The notes: generated by a model from the letters alone, not told the origin. 40,824 nucleotides of DNA from an uncultured Pelagibacteraceae bacterium (GCA_902524115.1 CABZCA010000009.1:1-40824); one strand, 5' to 3'. Shown: positions 17,361 to 25,725, counted from the first letter of the stretch. Numbers and translations: made by a program.

Positions 17361-17794
17361 TACTTTCATTTCTTTTTCTTTTACCATTTTCATCAATTGC
17401 TCAAGAAAATAATTATTTTCTTATGTTAAAAAATAAAAAAGTAAATGTTAGATACGGTCCAAGCTTTGATTATCCAATTAAATATGTATATAGAAAGATT
17501 GAGTTACCTCTGAAAGTAATCGATAAAAAAGAAAACTTCAGAAGAGTTATCGACCATAAAAAAAATAGCGGTTGGATTCATATTTCACAATTGAGGAATT
17601 CACGCTCAATAATCACCAAATCTGAAAAAATTCTATTTAAAAACCCAACAAAATACTCAAAACCATTAGCTAAATTGGATGAGGGTCGTCTTTTAAAAGT
17701 TATTAAATGTGAAGAAAAATGGTGTAATATTAGGACAGGCGATTACTCAGGTTGGATTATGAAAGATGATAATATATGGGGTATCGTTAATTAA
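17345..17794 (+). CDS. Exported SH3-domain protein
   Basis: A 149-residue protein with a signal peptide (MRKYLILSFLFLLPFSSIAQ) and two bacterial SH3 repeats. The first contains VNVRYGPSFDYPIKYV and ends GWIHISQL; the second runs from about residue 95 and ends SGWIMKDD. Such domains bind cell-wall peptides or proteins in the periplasm; the specific role is unknown. I chose the ATG at 17345 for the best signal peptide. The last bases, TTAATTAA, contain the stop codon of this gene and that of the convergent DUF3501 gene. Confidence 0.82.
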   Translation: MRKYLILSFLFLLPFSSIAQENNYFLMLKNKKVNVRYGPSFDYPIKYVYRKIELPLKVIDKKENFRRVIDHKKNSGWIHISQLRNSRSIITKSEKILFKNPTKYSKPLAKLDEGRLLKVIKCEEKWCNIRTGDYSGWIMKDDNIWGIVN

Positions 17795-18380
17795 AGTCTG
17801 CAGAAAGAGCTTTGATATTTTCCTCAGAAAATTTAGTCGTATGTGAATACTCCTTATGATCAATACCTACTTCAATTGAATTATTTTGGTTTTTAAATTT
17901 ATTAACTTGATCGTCTGAAAATTTAAAGTGGATAAACTGAACTGAAGAAGCTTTTCCATCATCTGAGGTTCTATCAACATCCATTTCTGGAACTGCATAA
18001 ATTTTTTCATCTACAACTTTAATAAATATATTGTTTTCCACTCCACCTAACTTTCCAAGAAATTCTGCTCTAATTATAGGATTGTCTATCTCAAACATTA
18101 AAGTGGCAACTAATTCTTTGCCATTAGGGATTAAAGGATTATATGCAGCTAGTTCGTCTGCAACTTGTTCATCTCCACCTTTTTCAATATAAAGCATTTC
18201 TTGTACCTGCGCTATCATTGTCTCATAACATTCAAAATAAAATGTTGCATAAGGCCCTAAAAGAATTCTTCTATTCTTTTTAAACTCAACTAATTCTTTC
18301 CGCATTTGTCTTCTAACCTTTGTATACGCATCTAAAGGTAGAAGATCTTCTTTTGTAATAATTTTTTGTTCTTTTGACAT
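17787..18380 (-). CDS. DUF3501 family protein
   Basis: A 197-residue soluble protein matching DUF3501, with a conserved early segment LLPLDAYTKVRRQMR and the motif RRILLGPYATFYFECYETM. No catalytic motif is known. It is the last gene of a rubrerythrin / Fe-S oxidoreductase / DUF3501 run, a grouping I recall from other Proteobacteria. It therefore probably takes part in the same peroxide or iron chemistry (inference). The start at 18380 follows the upstream stop by one base; an ATG at 18392 is an alternative. Confidence 0.82.
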   Translation of the reverse strand: MSKEQKIITKEDLLPLDAYTKVRRQMRKELVEFKKNRRILLGPYATFYFECYETMIAQVQEMLYIEKGGDEQVADELAAYNPLIPNGKELVATLMFEIDNPIIRAEFLGKLGGVENNIFIKVVDEKIYAVPEMDVDRTSDDGKASSVQFIHFKFSDDQVNKFKNQNNSIEVGIDHKEYSHTTKFSEENIKALSADFN

Positions 18381-18381
18381 T

Positions 18382-19707
18382 CTATAATCCATAACTTTTT
18401 GAGACTATCTCGATTGGATGCACAGCTTCTTCACTTACGATATTTGTATCATCAGCCAACTGCTTGATGTGTTTACCAGCCAATGGACAATCAGAAGCCA
18501 TATACTTATTATTTTTTCTTTTAACAGTGCTTGCGGTAGTTTTGCCCACCTTATTTGCTATATCATGAGTTTCTATCATAATACCGAAAGTTCCTCCATG
18601 ACCTGCACATCTTTCAACAACATCTAATTTAATATTTGGAATTAATTTAAGCATATCTCTTGCTTTATTACCCATATTTTGTGCTCTAGCATGACAAGCA
18701 TTATGTACTGTTACTCCTCCATCTATTTCTTTCAAACCATCAACTAAACCCTCTTTATTCGCAATATCCATAACATACTCATCAATATCGAGAGTATTTT
18801 GAGAAAGTTTTTTAATTATTCCATCATTTGGCATCAATAAAGGCCATTCGAACTTTAACATTAATCCACAACTTGCTGTTAAGGTTACTACTTTAAAACC
18901 TTTTTCGACATATTTGACTAATTCTCTAGAAACTAGCTCTGCTTGCTTTGTAACTTGATCTAGATCTGCTTGTTCCAGATAAGGCATACCACAACAGCCC
19001 GCATAAGAGTGTTCTACCTCTACATTATTATGATCAAGTACTTTCAAAGCTGCTTCTCCAGTTTTTTTCTTGTTAAAATTTACAAAACAAGTGGAATAAA
19101 TTACAACTTTTCTTTCTTTATATTTTGGTAAAATATTTTTTTTAAATTTTTGAAAATAATTTGCAAATGTTTCTTTATTATATTTTGGCAAAATAACTCT
19201 TTTGTCTATTCCAGTAAAAAATTCTAAAACTTTTCTAGCAAATTTATTTTTTACATTAGTAATCCAATTTATGAAAAAGCTAAAAAATATTCCTATTTTT
19301 GAATTTCGATCAATTTGAGTTAATTGGTTGGCAGTTTTTGAAATATCACCATTTTTTCTTTGAGCAGTTCTATACCTCAACATCAAATGTGGAAAATCTA
19401 AATCAAATTCATGTGGTGGCACATATGGACATTTAGTCATAAAACACATGTCACATAAAGTGCAAGCATCTACTACAGGTTTAAATTTATCACTTGAAAG
19501 ATCTGATACCTCCCCTCCTTCAGTTTCGTCGATGTAATCAAATAATTTTGGAAAACTGTCACACAAATTAAAACATCTTCTACACCCATGACAGATATCA
19601 AATACTCTTCTCATCTCCTGATCAATTTTCTCAGGATTTATAAAATTTGGATCCCTAAATTTAATTGGGTGTCTTGTAGGTGCTTGTGTGCCGCCTTCTT
19701 TACTCAT
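18382..19707 (-). CDS. Fe-S oxidoreductase with CCG domains (GlpC/HdrD-like)
   Basis: A 441-residue protein with two [4Fe-4S] ferredoxin motifs, C39/C42/C45/C49 and C82/C85/C88/C93. Two cysteine-rich CCG-type domains follow: YSTCFVN...GCCGMPY and HNACHARA...ERCAGHGG. In the second the usual CCG is replaced by CAGHGG. The layout resembles GlpC and heterodisulfide reductase HdrD, which pass electrons to quinones or disulfides. No transmembrane segment is evident. Lying between rubrerythrin and DUF3501, it may be the electron donor for rubrerythrin, which here lacks its own rubredoxin domain (inference). Confidence 0.85.
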   Translation of the reverse strand: MSKEGGTQAPTRHPIKFRDPNFINPEKIDQEMRRVFDICHGCRRCFNLCDSFPKLFDYIDETEGGEVSDLSSDKFKPVVDACTLCDMCFMTKCPYVPPHEFDLDFPHLMLRYRTAQRKNGDISKTANQLTQIDRNSKIGIFFSFFINWITNVKNKFARKVLEFFTGIDKRVILPKYNKETFANYFQKFKKNILPKYKERKVVIYSTCFVNFNKKKTGEAALKVLDHNNVEVEHSYAGCCGMPYLEQADLDQVTKQAELVSRELVKYVEKGFKVVTLTASCGLMLKFEWPLLMPNDGIIKKLSQNTLDIDEYVMDIANKEGLVDGLKEIDGGVTVHNACHARAQNMGNKARDMLKLIPNIKLDVVERCAGHGGTFGIMIETHDIANKVGKTTASTVKRKNNKYMASDCPLAGKHIKQLADDTNIVSEEAVHPIEIVSKSYGL

Positions 19708-19727
19708 AAATTTTTTTGAATGTGGTT

Positions 19728-19757
19728 TTTGTGGACGAGAGGGGTTTCGTCCACAAA
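19728..19757 (-). other. Strong hairpin between rubrerythrin and Fe-S oxidoreductase genes
   Basis: TTTGTGGACGA (19728-19738) and TCGTCCACAAA (19747-19757) form a perfect 11-bp stem with an 8-base loop. In the minus-strand transcript the stem is followed by A residues rather than a U-tract, so it is not a standard intrinsic terminator in the operon direction. It is more likely an mRNA stability or processing element that sets rubrerythrin mRNA above the downstream genes. Confidence 0.7.
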
Positions 19758-19763
19758 TTTTGT

Positions 19764-20180
19764 TTAAGCGATGCTTTCTAAAGTTTTTTGAAATTTGCCA
19801 GCATGTGATTTTTCAGCTTTTGCTAAAGTCTCAAACCAGTCAGCTATTTCATCAAAACCTTCATCTCTAGCTGTTTTAGCCATCCCAGGGTACATATCTG
19901 TGTACTCATGTGTTTCACCTTGAATTGCAGATTCTAGATTGGCTTTTGTTTCACCAATTGGCTTACCAGTTGCTGGGTCACCAACTTCTTCCAAATATTC
20001 TAAGTGACCATGAGCATGTCCAGTTTCACCTTCTGCAGTTGATCTAAATACCGCTGCTACGTCGTTAAAGCCTTCAACATCCGCTTTTTGAGCAAAATAA
20101 AGATATCTTCTATTTGCCTGACTTTCTCCAGCAAATGCTTCTTTTAAATTTTCCTCTGTTTTACTACCTTTTAATGACAT
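19764..20180 (-). CDS. Rubrerythrin (di-iron only, no rubredoxin domain)
   Basis: A 138-residue ferritin-like di-iron protein that reduces hydrogen peroxide. All seven expected ligands are present: E19, E52, H55, E89, E92, E123 and H126. The classic C-terminal rubredoxin domain of about 40-50 residues is absent, so electrons must come from another protein. The start is supported by a strong AGGAG ribosome site 6 bases upstream. A near-consensus promoter precedes it, flanked by ATTCTAAA motifs, and the Fur-family gene irr lies just upstream on the same strand. Confidence 0.95.
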   Translation of the reverse strand: MSLKGSKTEENLKEAFAGESQANRRYLYFAQKADVEGFNDVAAVFRSTAEGETGHAHGHLEYLEEVGDPATGKPIGETKANLESAIQGETHEYTDMYPGMAKTARDEGFDEIADWFETLAKAEKSHAGKFQKTLESIA

Positions 20181-20203
20181 ATTTACTCCTACTATTAATA
20201 ATG

Positions 20204-20211
20204 ATTCTAAA
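20204..20211 (+). promoter_or_regulatory. ATTCTAAA motif overlapping the rubrerythrin transcription start
   Basis: This is one of three copies of ATTCTAAA (either strand) within 550 bases. It overlaps the predicted +1 of the rubrerythrin promoter, where a bound protein would repress. The half-site resembles the TTTAGAA/TTCTAAA arms of the iron control element bound by Irr in other Alphaproteobacteria. Confidence 0.5.
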
Positions 20212-20217
20212 GTGATC

Positions 20218-20245
20218 TATATATAGAGGAATTATAATATGTCAA
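20218..20245 (-). promoter_or_regulatory. Sigma-70 type promoter of rubrerythrin
   Basis: On the minus strand a perfect -35 TTGACA (20240-20245) is followed after 16 bases by a -10 TATATA (20218-20223). The predicted start is near 20211, giving a leader of about 30 bases that contains AGGAG before the ATG at 20180. Confidence 0.72.
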
Positions 20246-20248
20246 CAG

Positions 20249-20256
20249 TTTAGAAT
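20249..20256 (-). promoter_or_regulatory. ATTCTAAA motif just upstream of the rubrerythrin -35 box
   Basis: The second copy of the motif (plus strand TTTAGAAT) sits 3 bases beyond the -35 box of the rubrerythrin promoter. Together with the copy at 20204 it brackets the promoter, an arrangement expected for a Fur-family regulator, either repressing or activating. Confidence 0.5.
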
Positions 20257-20294
20257 AAATATAATGTATTATTTAAACTATTGATATTGTTGAA

Positions 20295-20723
20295 TTATTT
20301 TTGAGATTGATTATCACTCACAATTTTAGCAATAACCTCTACTGATCTTATTTTTTTTCCTGGGATTGTTCTTTTAATGTTAACTTCATCAACATCGTCT
20401 TGATGGATATCAATCAATTTATTTTCTTCCTCGTCAAAGAAATGGTGATGATGAGTTACATTTGTATCGTAATAACTTTGTGAAGCATTTAATGGGATCT
20501 CTTTTAAGTAACCCTTCTTAATAAATGCATGAACAGTATTGTAAACAGTTGCTAAAGAAACCTTAATATTTGCTTGATTTTCAATGATTTTAACCAGTTC
20601 TTTAATTGTAAAGTGAAAAGTCTTTTCAACATCAAACAACACTTCACAAATTTTAATTCTTTGTTTTGTTGGTCTTAGACCTGATTTTCTTAATTTGTCT
20701 ATATATTGCTCTGAGTAAGCCAT
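20295..20723 (-). CDS. irr: Fur-family regulator, Irr-like
   Basis: A 142-residue metalloregulator of the Fur superfamily. The winged helix contains [16 protein letters not shown] and the recognition helix [17 protein letters not shown] segment near residues 55-67 (here [13 protein letters not shown]). A tetra-His stretch H91-H94 lies where Irr proteins have their HHH metal/haem motif. The CxxC zinc pairs of classic Fur are absent. The divergent irr/fabA-fabB-fabI arrangement is well conserved in Alphaproteobacteria and supports Irr over Fur or Zur. Irr senses iron through haem status and represses or activates iron and haem genes. A palindrome in its own upstream region suggests autoregulation. 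Confidence 0.85.
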   Translation of the reverse strand: MAYSEQYIDKLRKSGLRPTKQRIKICEVLFDVEKTFHFTIKELVKIIENQANIKVSLATVYNTVHAFIKKGYLKEIPLNASQSYYDTNVTHHHHFFDEEENKLIDIHQDDVDEVNIKRTIPGKKIRSVEVIAKIVSDNQSQK

Positions 20724-20737
20724 TACTAATTATAATT

Positions 20738-20749
20738 ATTCTAAAGAAT
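20738..20749. promoter_or_regulatory. Palindrome ATTCTAAAGAAT in the irr/fabA divergent region
   Basis: ATTCT-AA-AGAAT is a perfect inverted repeat around a 2-base centre and contains the third copy of ATTCTAAA. It is 15 bases upstream of the irr ATG and 48 bases upstream of the fabA ATG. A TATAAT for fabA lies at 20758-20763. It is a candidate operator for Irr autoregulation, possibly also affecting fabA. Confidence 0.55.
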
Positions 20750-20796
20750 ATCTATATTATAATGTTTGTAAATCAAGTAATAAGATTAAAAAAATT

Positions 20797-21297
20797 ATGA
20801 AAAAAAGTTCCTTTAATTATGATGAATTAATAAATTGCGCAAATGGGGAACTTTTTGGCCCTGGAAATGCAAAATTACCTTCTCCACCAATGCTAATGTT
20901 TGATAGAATTACTGAAATTAGTGAAAAAAATGGAGCTTTTGACAAAGGGTTATTGAAGGCTGAACTTGATATAAAAGATAATATGTGGTTTTTTGATTGT
21001 CACTTTAAAGAAGATCCAGTAATGCCAGGATGTTTAGGTTTAGATGCGATGTGGCAACTAGTTGGCTTTTACTTAGGTTGGCTGGGAAATCCTGGAAGAG
21101 GAAGAGCTTTAGGAGTAAGTACAGTAAAGTTTACAGGAGAGGTTTTAAAAAATGTCAAAATGGCGACATATATTATTGATATGAAAAGAATATTGATTAA
21201 AGGTGAAACAACAGTTGGACTAGCAAATGGTATTCTTCTTGCTGATGGCAAAAAAATATACTCTGCAGATAGTCTAAAAGTAGGATTATTTAAATAA
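20797..21297 (+). CDS. fabA: 3-hydroxydecanoyl-ACP dehydratase/isomerase
   Basis: A 166-residue dehydratase and trans-2/cis-3 isomerase that introduces the double bond of unsaturated fatty acids. H69 ([11 protein letters not shown]) and D83 (GLDAMWQL) match the catalytic His70/Asp84 of the E. coli enzyme. Its stop overlaps the fabB ATG by one base. fabA, fabB and fabI form one operon divergent from irr. Confidence 0.97.
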   Translation: MKKSSFNYDELINCANGELFGPGNAKLPSPPMLMFDRITEISEKNGAFDKGLLKAELDIKDNMWFFDCHFKEDPVMPGCLGLDAMWQLVGFYLGWLGNPGRGRALGVSTVKFTGEVLKNVKMATYIIDMKRILIKGETTVGLANGILLADGKKIYSADSLKVGLFK

Positions 21298-22508
21298 TGC
21301 GAAGAGTAGTAATTACAGGTTTGGGAATTGTTTCATGTCTTGGGAATAATCAAGAAGAAGTTCATCAATCATTACTAAATACAAAATCAGGAATTTCTTT
21401 TTCAGAAGAATATAAAGAACACAATCTTAAAAGTCATATTCATGGAAAGCCTAATATCAAACTTGAGGATCATATAGATAGAAAAACAATTAGATTTATG
21501 GGATCTGGGTCAGCTTACAATTATATCGCCATGAAAGAAGCTATAGAGGATTCTGGATTAGAAGAGACTGATGTAAGTAATTTTAAAACAGGAATTGTTA
21601 TGGGTTCGGGTGGACCTTCAATTGAAAATGTTATTTTAGCAGCAGATAAAACTAGAGCTAAAACACCAAAATTAATGGGACCATTTATAGTTCCAAGAAC
21701 AATGGCAAGTACCGCCTCAGCAACACTTGCTGTTCCATTTAAAATTAAGGGAACAAACTATACAATGAGCTCTGCATGCGCAACAAGTGGCCACTGTATA
21801 GGAAACTCTATGGAACTTATCCAAATGGGTAAACAAGATGTTGTTTTTGCAGGCGGTAGTGAAGAAATACACTGGGCAATGACAGCTATGTTCGACGCGA
21901 TGACAGCATTATCTTCAAAATATAATGATACACCTGATAAAGCATCAAGAGCTTATGATAAAACTAGAGATGGTTTTGTAATTGCTGGAGGTGCAGGCGT
22001 TTTAGTTCTTGAAGAATATGAGCACGCTAAAGCTAGAGGAGCAAAAATATACGCAGAATTAACTGGTTATGGAGCGACTTCAGATGGATATGATATGGTA
22101 GCTCCTTCAGGTGAAGGTGCAGTAAGATGTATGAGGATGGCTATGGCAACTTCAAAAAATAAAATAGATTATATAAATACTCATGGAACTTCTACTCCAG
22201 TTGGAGATATTACTGAATTAAATGCTGTTAAAGAAGCTTTTGGAAGTGAAATTCCAAAGATTAGCTCAACCAAATCTTTATCAGGTCATCCACTAGGAGC
22301 TGCCTCAGTGCATGAAGCAATATATTGTTTAATTATGATGAAAAATAATTTCATTACAGGATCAGCTAACATAAGTGAAATGGATCAAGAGGCTAAAAAA
22401 TTTCCAATAGTCGCTAAAACAGAGACAGAAGCAACGTTAAATACTGTAATGTCTAATAGTTTTGGTTTTGGTGGAACAAATGCAACTCTAGTATTTGAGA
22501 AAGTTTAA
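21297..22508 (+). CDS. fabB: 3-oxoacyl-ACP synthase I
   Basis: A 403-residue condensing enzyme that elongates the unsaturated acyl-ACPs made by FabA. The nucleophile is C161 in [10 protein letters not shown], and the two active-site His lie in [11 protein letters not shown] and SGHPLGAAS. The C-terminal [15 protein letters not shown] is also typical. Pairing with fabA distinguishes it from FabF. Confidence 0.96.
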   Translation: MRRVVITGLGIVSCLGNNQEEVHQSLLNTKSGISFSEEYKEHNLKSHIHGKPNIKLEDHIDRKTIRFMGSGSAYNYIAMKEAIEDSGLEETDVSNFKTGIVMGSGGPSIENVILAADKTRAKTPKLMGPFIVPRTMASTASATLAVPFKIKGTNYTMSSACATSGHCIGNSMELIQMGKQDVVFAGGSEEIHWAMTAMFDAMTALSSKYNDTPDKASRAYDKTRDGFVIAGGAGVLVLEEYEHAKARGAKIYAELTGYGATSDGYDMVAPSGEGAVRCMRMAMATSKNKIDYINTHGTSTPVGDITELNAVKEAFGSEIPKISSTKSLSGHPLGAASVHEAIYCLIMMKNNFITGSANISEMDQEAKKFPIVAKTETEATLNTVMSNSFGFGGTNATLVFEKV

Positions 22509-22511
22509 TAA

Positions 22512-23297
22512 ATGTCATTAATGAAGGGCAAAAAAGGAATAATAATGGGTGTTGCTAACGAAAGATCTATTGCTTGGGGTATTTCTCAAAAACTTTCAGA
22601 GGCAGGTGCTGAATTAGCTTTTACATATTTAGGTGATGCTCTTAAAAAAAGAGTAGTTCCCCTTGCAGAAAAACTAAATTCTAATGTTATTTTTAGCTGT
22701 GATGTTGAAAAAAAAGAAGATGTAATAAAATTATTTGAAGATGTTAAATCTCAATGGGGCGAGATAGATTTTGTAGTTCACGCAATCGCTTTTTCTGACA
22801 AATCTGAACTCTCAGGAGAATATCTAAATACAACAAGAGAAAATTTTTTAAGAAGTATGCTAATTTCATGCTTTTCATTTACTGAAGTGGCAAAAGAAGC
22901 CTCAAAAGTGATGAAAGAGGGTGGTAGTATGATTACTCTTAGCTATGAAGCTAACAAAGCAGTCCCTAACTATAATGTGATGGGTGTCTGCAAAGCTGCA
23001 TTAGAGTCTAGTGTTAAATACTTGGCAAGAGATTTAGGTGCTAAAGGAATGAGAGTTAACGCAATAAGTGCAGGTCCCATAAAAACTTTGGCAGCGTCTG
23101 CTATTGGAGATGCTAAATTCTTGTATAAATGGAATGCTGACCATTCGTTTTTAAAAAGAAATGTAGATAACATGGATGTTGGAAACTCAGCATTATATCT
23201 TTTAAGTGATATGGCAAGTGGTGTTACAGGTGAAATTCACTATGTTGATGCTGGTTATAATAAAGTAGGTATGCCAGATCCAAAAAATATATCTTAA
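22512..23297 (+). CDS. fabI: Enoyl-ACP reductase (NADH)
   Basis: A 261-residue SDR that reduces trans-2-enoyl-ACP in the last step of each elongation round. The nucleotide-binding segment GVANERSIAWGI (residues 13-24) and the catalytic Y154-x6-K161 pair in YNVMGVCKAALE are diagnostic of FabI rather than FabG. ATG 3 bases after the fabB stop. Confidence 0.96.
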   Translation: MSLMKGKKGIIMGVANERSIAWGISQKLSEAGAELAFTYLGDALKKRVVPLAEKLNSNVIFSCDVEKKEDVIKLFEDVKSQWGEIDFVVHAIAFSDKSELSGEYLNTTRENFLRSMLISCFSFTEVAKEASKVMKEGGSMITLSYEANKAVPNYNVMGVCKAALESSVKYLARDLGAKGMRVNAISAGPIKTLAASAIGDAKFLYKWNADHSFLKRNVDNMDVGNSALYLLSDMASGVTGEIHYVDAGYNKVGMPDPKNIS

Positions 23298-23309
23298 GAG
23301 TTTATTAAT

Positions 23310-23459
23310 ATGCTAATTTTAGTTTGGTTTGTAGTTTGTATAATATTTATTTTTGTCCAATTAATTCTTGAAGGTTCTGGTCATGCGCTAGAAGTTTTTG
23401 CCCTATTGACTGCTATAGCTTTATTCTTAATAAATAGACTAGGAAAAAAAACTAAGTAA
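23310..23459 (+). CDS. Small two-helix membrane protein, function unknown
   Basis: A 49-residue frame starting MLILVWFVVCIIFIF, with two hydrophobic segments (about 2-18 and 28-42) joined by a short EGSGHALE turn and ending in a basic tail GKKTK. It lies 12 bases after fabI and 13 bases before msrB on the same strand, filling what would otherwise be an unusually long gap for this genome. I do not recognise a family. The codon pattern and snug fit suggest a real gene. Confidence 0.6.
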   Translation: MLILVWFVVCIIFIFVQLILEGSGHALEVFALLTAIALFLINRLGKKTK

Positions 23460-23472
23460 CAATAATAAGTTT

Positions 23473-23964
23473 ATGAAAAGAAAATTTTTAAAAATTGCTG
23501 GGGCTTCAATATTGAGTTTTTTATTTTATCCGTTAAGCACATTGGCTAGTAATTTGGTAGGATTTAAAAAAAAATTAAAAAAAGATGAGAGTGAGTACAA
23601 TATAATTAACCCTGATCTTACAAATGAACAAAAAATAATAATGTTTGAAGAAGGTACTGAACGTGCAGGTACTAGTGAATTAAATTATGAGAAAAGGAAT
23701 GGGTCATACCACTGTGCTAATTGTGGTGTAAAATTATTTGAGGCTGCTAAAAAATTTGACAGTGGGACTGGATGGCCTTCTTTTACTGAAGCAATTCCTG
23801 GTGTGTTTGTAACAAAAACTGATTATTCATTTGGAATGAAGAGAACAGAATATAGTTGTGCAAATTGTGGCGCTCATCATGGTCATGTATTTAATGATGG
23901 CCCGGATGGTGGTAAACGATATTGTAGCAATGGTTTATGCTTATTATTTATACCTTCTGAATAA
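23473..23964 (+). CDS. msrB: Exported methionine-R-sulfoxide reductase
   Basis: A 163-residue MsrB that repairs methionine-R-sulfoxide. The catalytic C151 is in RYCSNG (commonly RYCxN). Two zinc pairs are CANC near residues 77-80 and 132-135. GTGWPSFTEAIPG is the substrate-binding region. An N-terminal stretch, KRKFLKIAGASILSFLFYP, looks like a signal or membrane anchor, so the enzyme probably works in the periplasm. The gene ends 13 bases before the convergent glycosyltransferase with no hairpin between. Confidence 0.92.
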   Translation: MKRKFLKIAGASILSFLFYPLSTLASNLVGFKKKLKKDESEYNIINPDLTNEQKIIMFEEGTERAGTSELNYEKRNGSYHCANCGVKLFEAAKKFDSGTGWPSFTEAIPGVFVTKTDYSFGMKRTEYSCANCGAHHGHVFNDGPDGGKRYCSNGLCLLFIPSE

Positions 23965-23977
23965 GATAAAAATTTAA

Positions 23978-24676
23978 TTAGTTTCTCCTTAGAAAACATT
24001 TAAATAAAGTCTTAAAATAATTAAAGCTTAGTTCTTTAATTATGAATTTTGAAATCCCTTTCTTTCTACCAGTCCAGTTAATTGGAATAATATCAAATGA
24101 ATTTTTTTTAATGTAAAACTTTAGAGGAATTTCTAAAAAAATATCAAATTTTTCAGATTTTAAAGGAAAAATTTTTATTAATTTTACTTTTCTGTAAATC
24201 TTAAATGCATTTGTGAAGTCATTGAAATTAGAAAAAAATAATAATTGTACCATTTTGTTAAATATTCTGTTTAAAATTAATTTTATAAATGGATAGTTTT
24301 TGATCCTTGATTTATTTAAAAATCTTGATCCAAATACTCCGTCCAAATTTTTTTCATCTATTAATTTATAATAAGAAATTAAATCATTAACATCATCTGA
24401 AATATCTGACATAAAAAAACACACATATTTTTTTTTAGATTTTAATATTCCATATTTAATTGCATTACCTACGCCAGGAAATTTATTTTTATATAAAGAT
24501 ATACTTTTAGATTTTAGTTTATTTACGATACTTGCTGTTTTATCATCACTAAAATCGTCAATAATCAAAATTTCATAATTGATACCGTATTTGGACAACT
24601 TTTTTTTTAATACTTTACAAGTATTTGCAATATTTTTTTCTTCATTCTTAACAGGAACAATAATTGATAAAGACAT
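23978..24676 (-). CDS. Family 2 glycosyltransferase (DPM1-like)
   Basis: A 232-residue GT-A fold glycosyltransferase starting MSLSIIVPVKNEEKN, with the metal/nucleotide Asp region LIIDDFSDDKT (about 41-52). The C-terminal part has an EIPL...PINWTGRKKGISK pattern as in polyprenyl-phosphate mannosyl or glucosyl transferases. No C-terminal membrane helices follow. I start at 24676, where the protein begins in family register. Divergent from the epimerase pair across 26 bases. The sugar and acceptor are unknown. Confidence 0.85.
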   Translation of the reverse strand: MSLSIIVPVKNEEKNIANTCKVLKKKLSKYGINYEILIIDDFSDDKTASIVNKLKSKSISLYKNKFPGVGNAIKYGILKSKKKYVCFFMSDISDDVNDLISYYKLIDEKNLDGVFGSRFLNKSRIKNYPFIKLILNRIFNKMVQLLFFSNFNDFTNAFKIYRKVKLIKIFPLKSEKFDIFLEIPLKFYIKKNSFDIIPINWTGRKKGISKFIIKELSFNYFKTLFKCFLRRN

Positions 24677-24702
24677 AAAAATGTATAACACTTATTATCA
24701 AA

Positions 24703-25725
24703 ATGAAAATACTAATTACTGGTGGGTGTGGTTTTGTTGGCACTAATATTATTTTATATTTAAATGAAAAAAATTTTAGCGTAAGCTCACTGGATAACTT
24801 ATCAAAAAAAGGATCAAAATTTAACTTAGATTTACTTAAGCGAAAAAATATTAAAAATTATAAAATTGATATTTCTAATTATAAATTAATTAAAAAGTTA
24901 CCTAAATTTGATTTAATAATTGATTGTTGTGCGGAGCCAGCTGTTGAAGTCTCTAAAGCTGATTTTAATCGGGTAATTAACACAAATCTAATTGGAACTT
25001 TGAATATTTTAAAAAAATGTAAAAAAGATAAGTCCAAGTTAATTTTTTTATCTAGTAGCAGAGTATATCCAATAAATTCAATTAAGGATAAAATTAATTT
25101 TTCTAACTTTAATAAAAAATTTCTACTAGACAAAAAAATAAACGAACAAGAAAGTCTTAATGGACCTAAAACATTGTATGGAGCAACAAAACTTTCATCT
25201 GAATTGTTTATAGAGGAATTTTCTTATGCGTTTAATCTTAAATATATAATCAATAGATGCGGTGTAATATCTGGACCATTACAATTTGGCAAGGAGGATC
25301 AAGGATTTGTAAGCTTGTGGGTTTGGAGACATATTTTAAAAAAAAAATTAAAGTATATTGGTTATGGTGGAAATGGAAATCAAGTGAGAGACGTTCTTCA
25401 TGTAATTGATCTATGTAAACTTATTTTTATGCAGATAAAAAAATTTAACAAAATCTATAATAAAACTTTTAATGTAGGTGGCTCAAAAATAAGTAATGTT
25501 TCACTTAAAAAATTAACTAGAATATGCCAAATTATAACTAAAAACAAAGTAGATCATATAAAAGTTAAGAAAACATCCATTTACGATATTCCATATTATA
25601 TATCTGATAATAAATTTGTATCAAATACGTATAATTGGAAACCTAACAAAAAAATTTTTGACGTGGTGAAAGACTTGTATTTATGGATATCAAATAACAA
25701 AAAGGAAATAAAAAAATACTTTTAA
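24703..25725 (+). CDS. NAD-dependent epimerase/dehydratase, RfbE-like (CDP-paratose/tyvelose epimerase type)
   Basis: A 340-residue extended SDR with the Rossmann motif G7-GCGFVG and the catalytic Y159-x3-K163 (LYGATK). The segments RCGVISGPLQFGKEDQG and GYGGNGNQVRDVLH resemble CDP-tyvelose/paratose 2-epimerase, so a sugar-nucleotide epimerase is likely. The substrate is uncertain. The stop overlaps the ATG of the next SDR by one base. The base composition is even more AT-rich than the core genes, as in SAR11 accessory loci. Confidence 0.82.
   Translation: MKILITGGCGFVGTNIILYLNEKNFSVSSLDNLSKKGSKFNLDLLKRKNIKNYKIDISNYKLIKKLPKFDLIIDCCAEPAVEVSKADFNRVINTNLIGTLNILKKCKKDKSKLIFLSSSRVYPINSIKDKINFSNFNKKFLLDKKINEQESLNGPKTLYGATKLSSELFIEEFSYAFNLKYIINRCGVISGPLQFGKEDQGFVSLWVWRHILKKKLKYIGYGGNGNQVRDVLHVIDLCKLIFMQIKKFNKIYNKTFNVGGSKISNVSLKKLTRICQIITKNKVDHIKVKKTSIYDIPYYISDNKFVSNTYNWKPNKKIFDVVKDLYLWISNNKKEIKKYF

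Noticed and set aside
19728..19757. Intrinsic terminator for rubrerythrin
   Set aside because: On the operon strand the stem is followed by A's instead of U's, so I list it as a hairpin of other function.
20756..20763. Defined irr promoter in the irr/fabA spacer
   Set aside because: TATAAT-like boxes exist on both strands but none has a credible -35 at proper spacing for irr, so I list only the palindrome.
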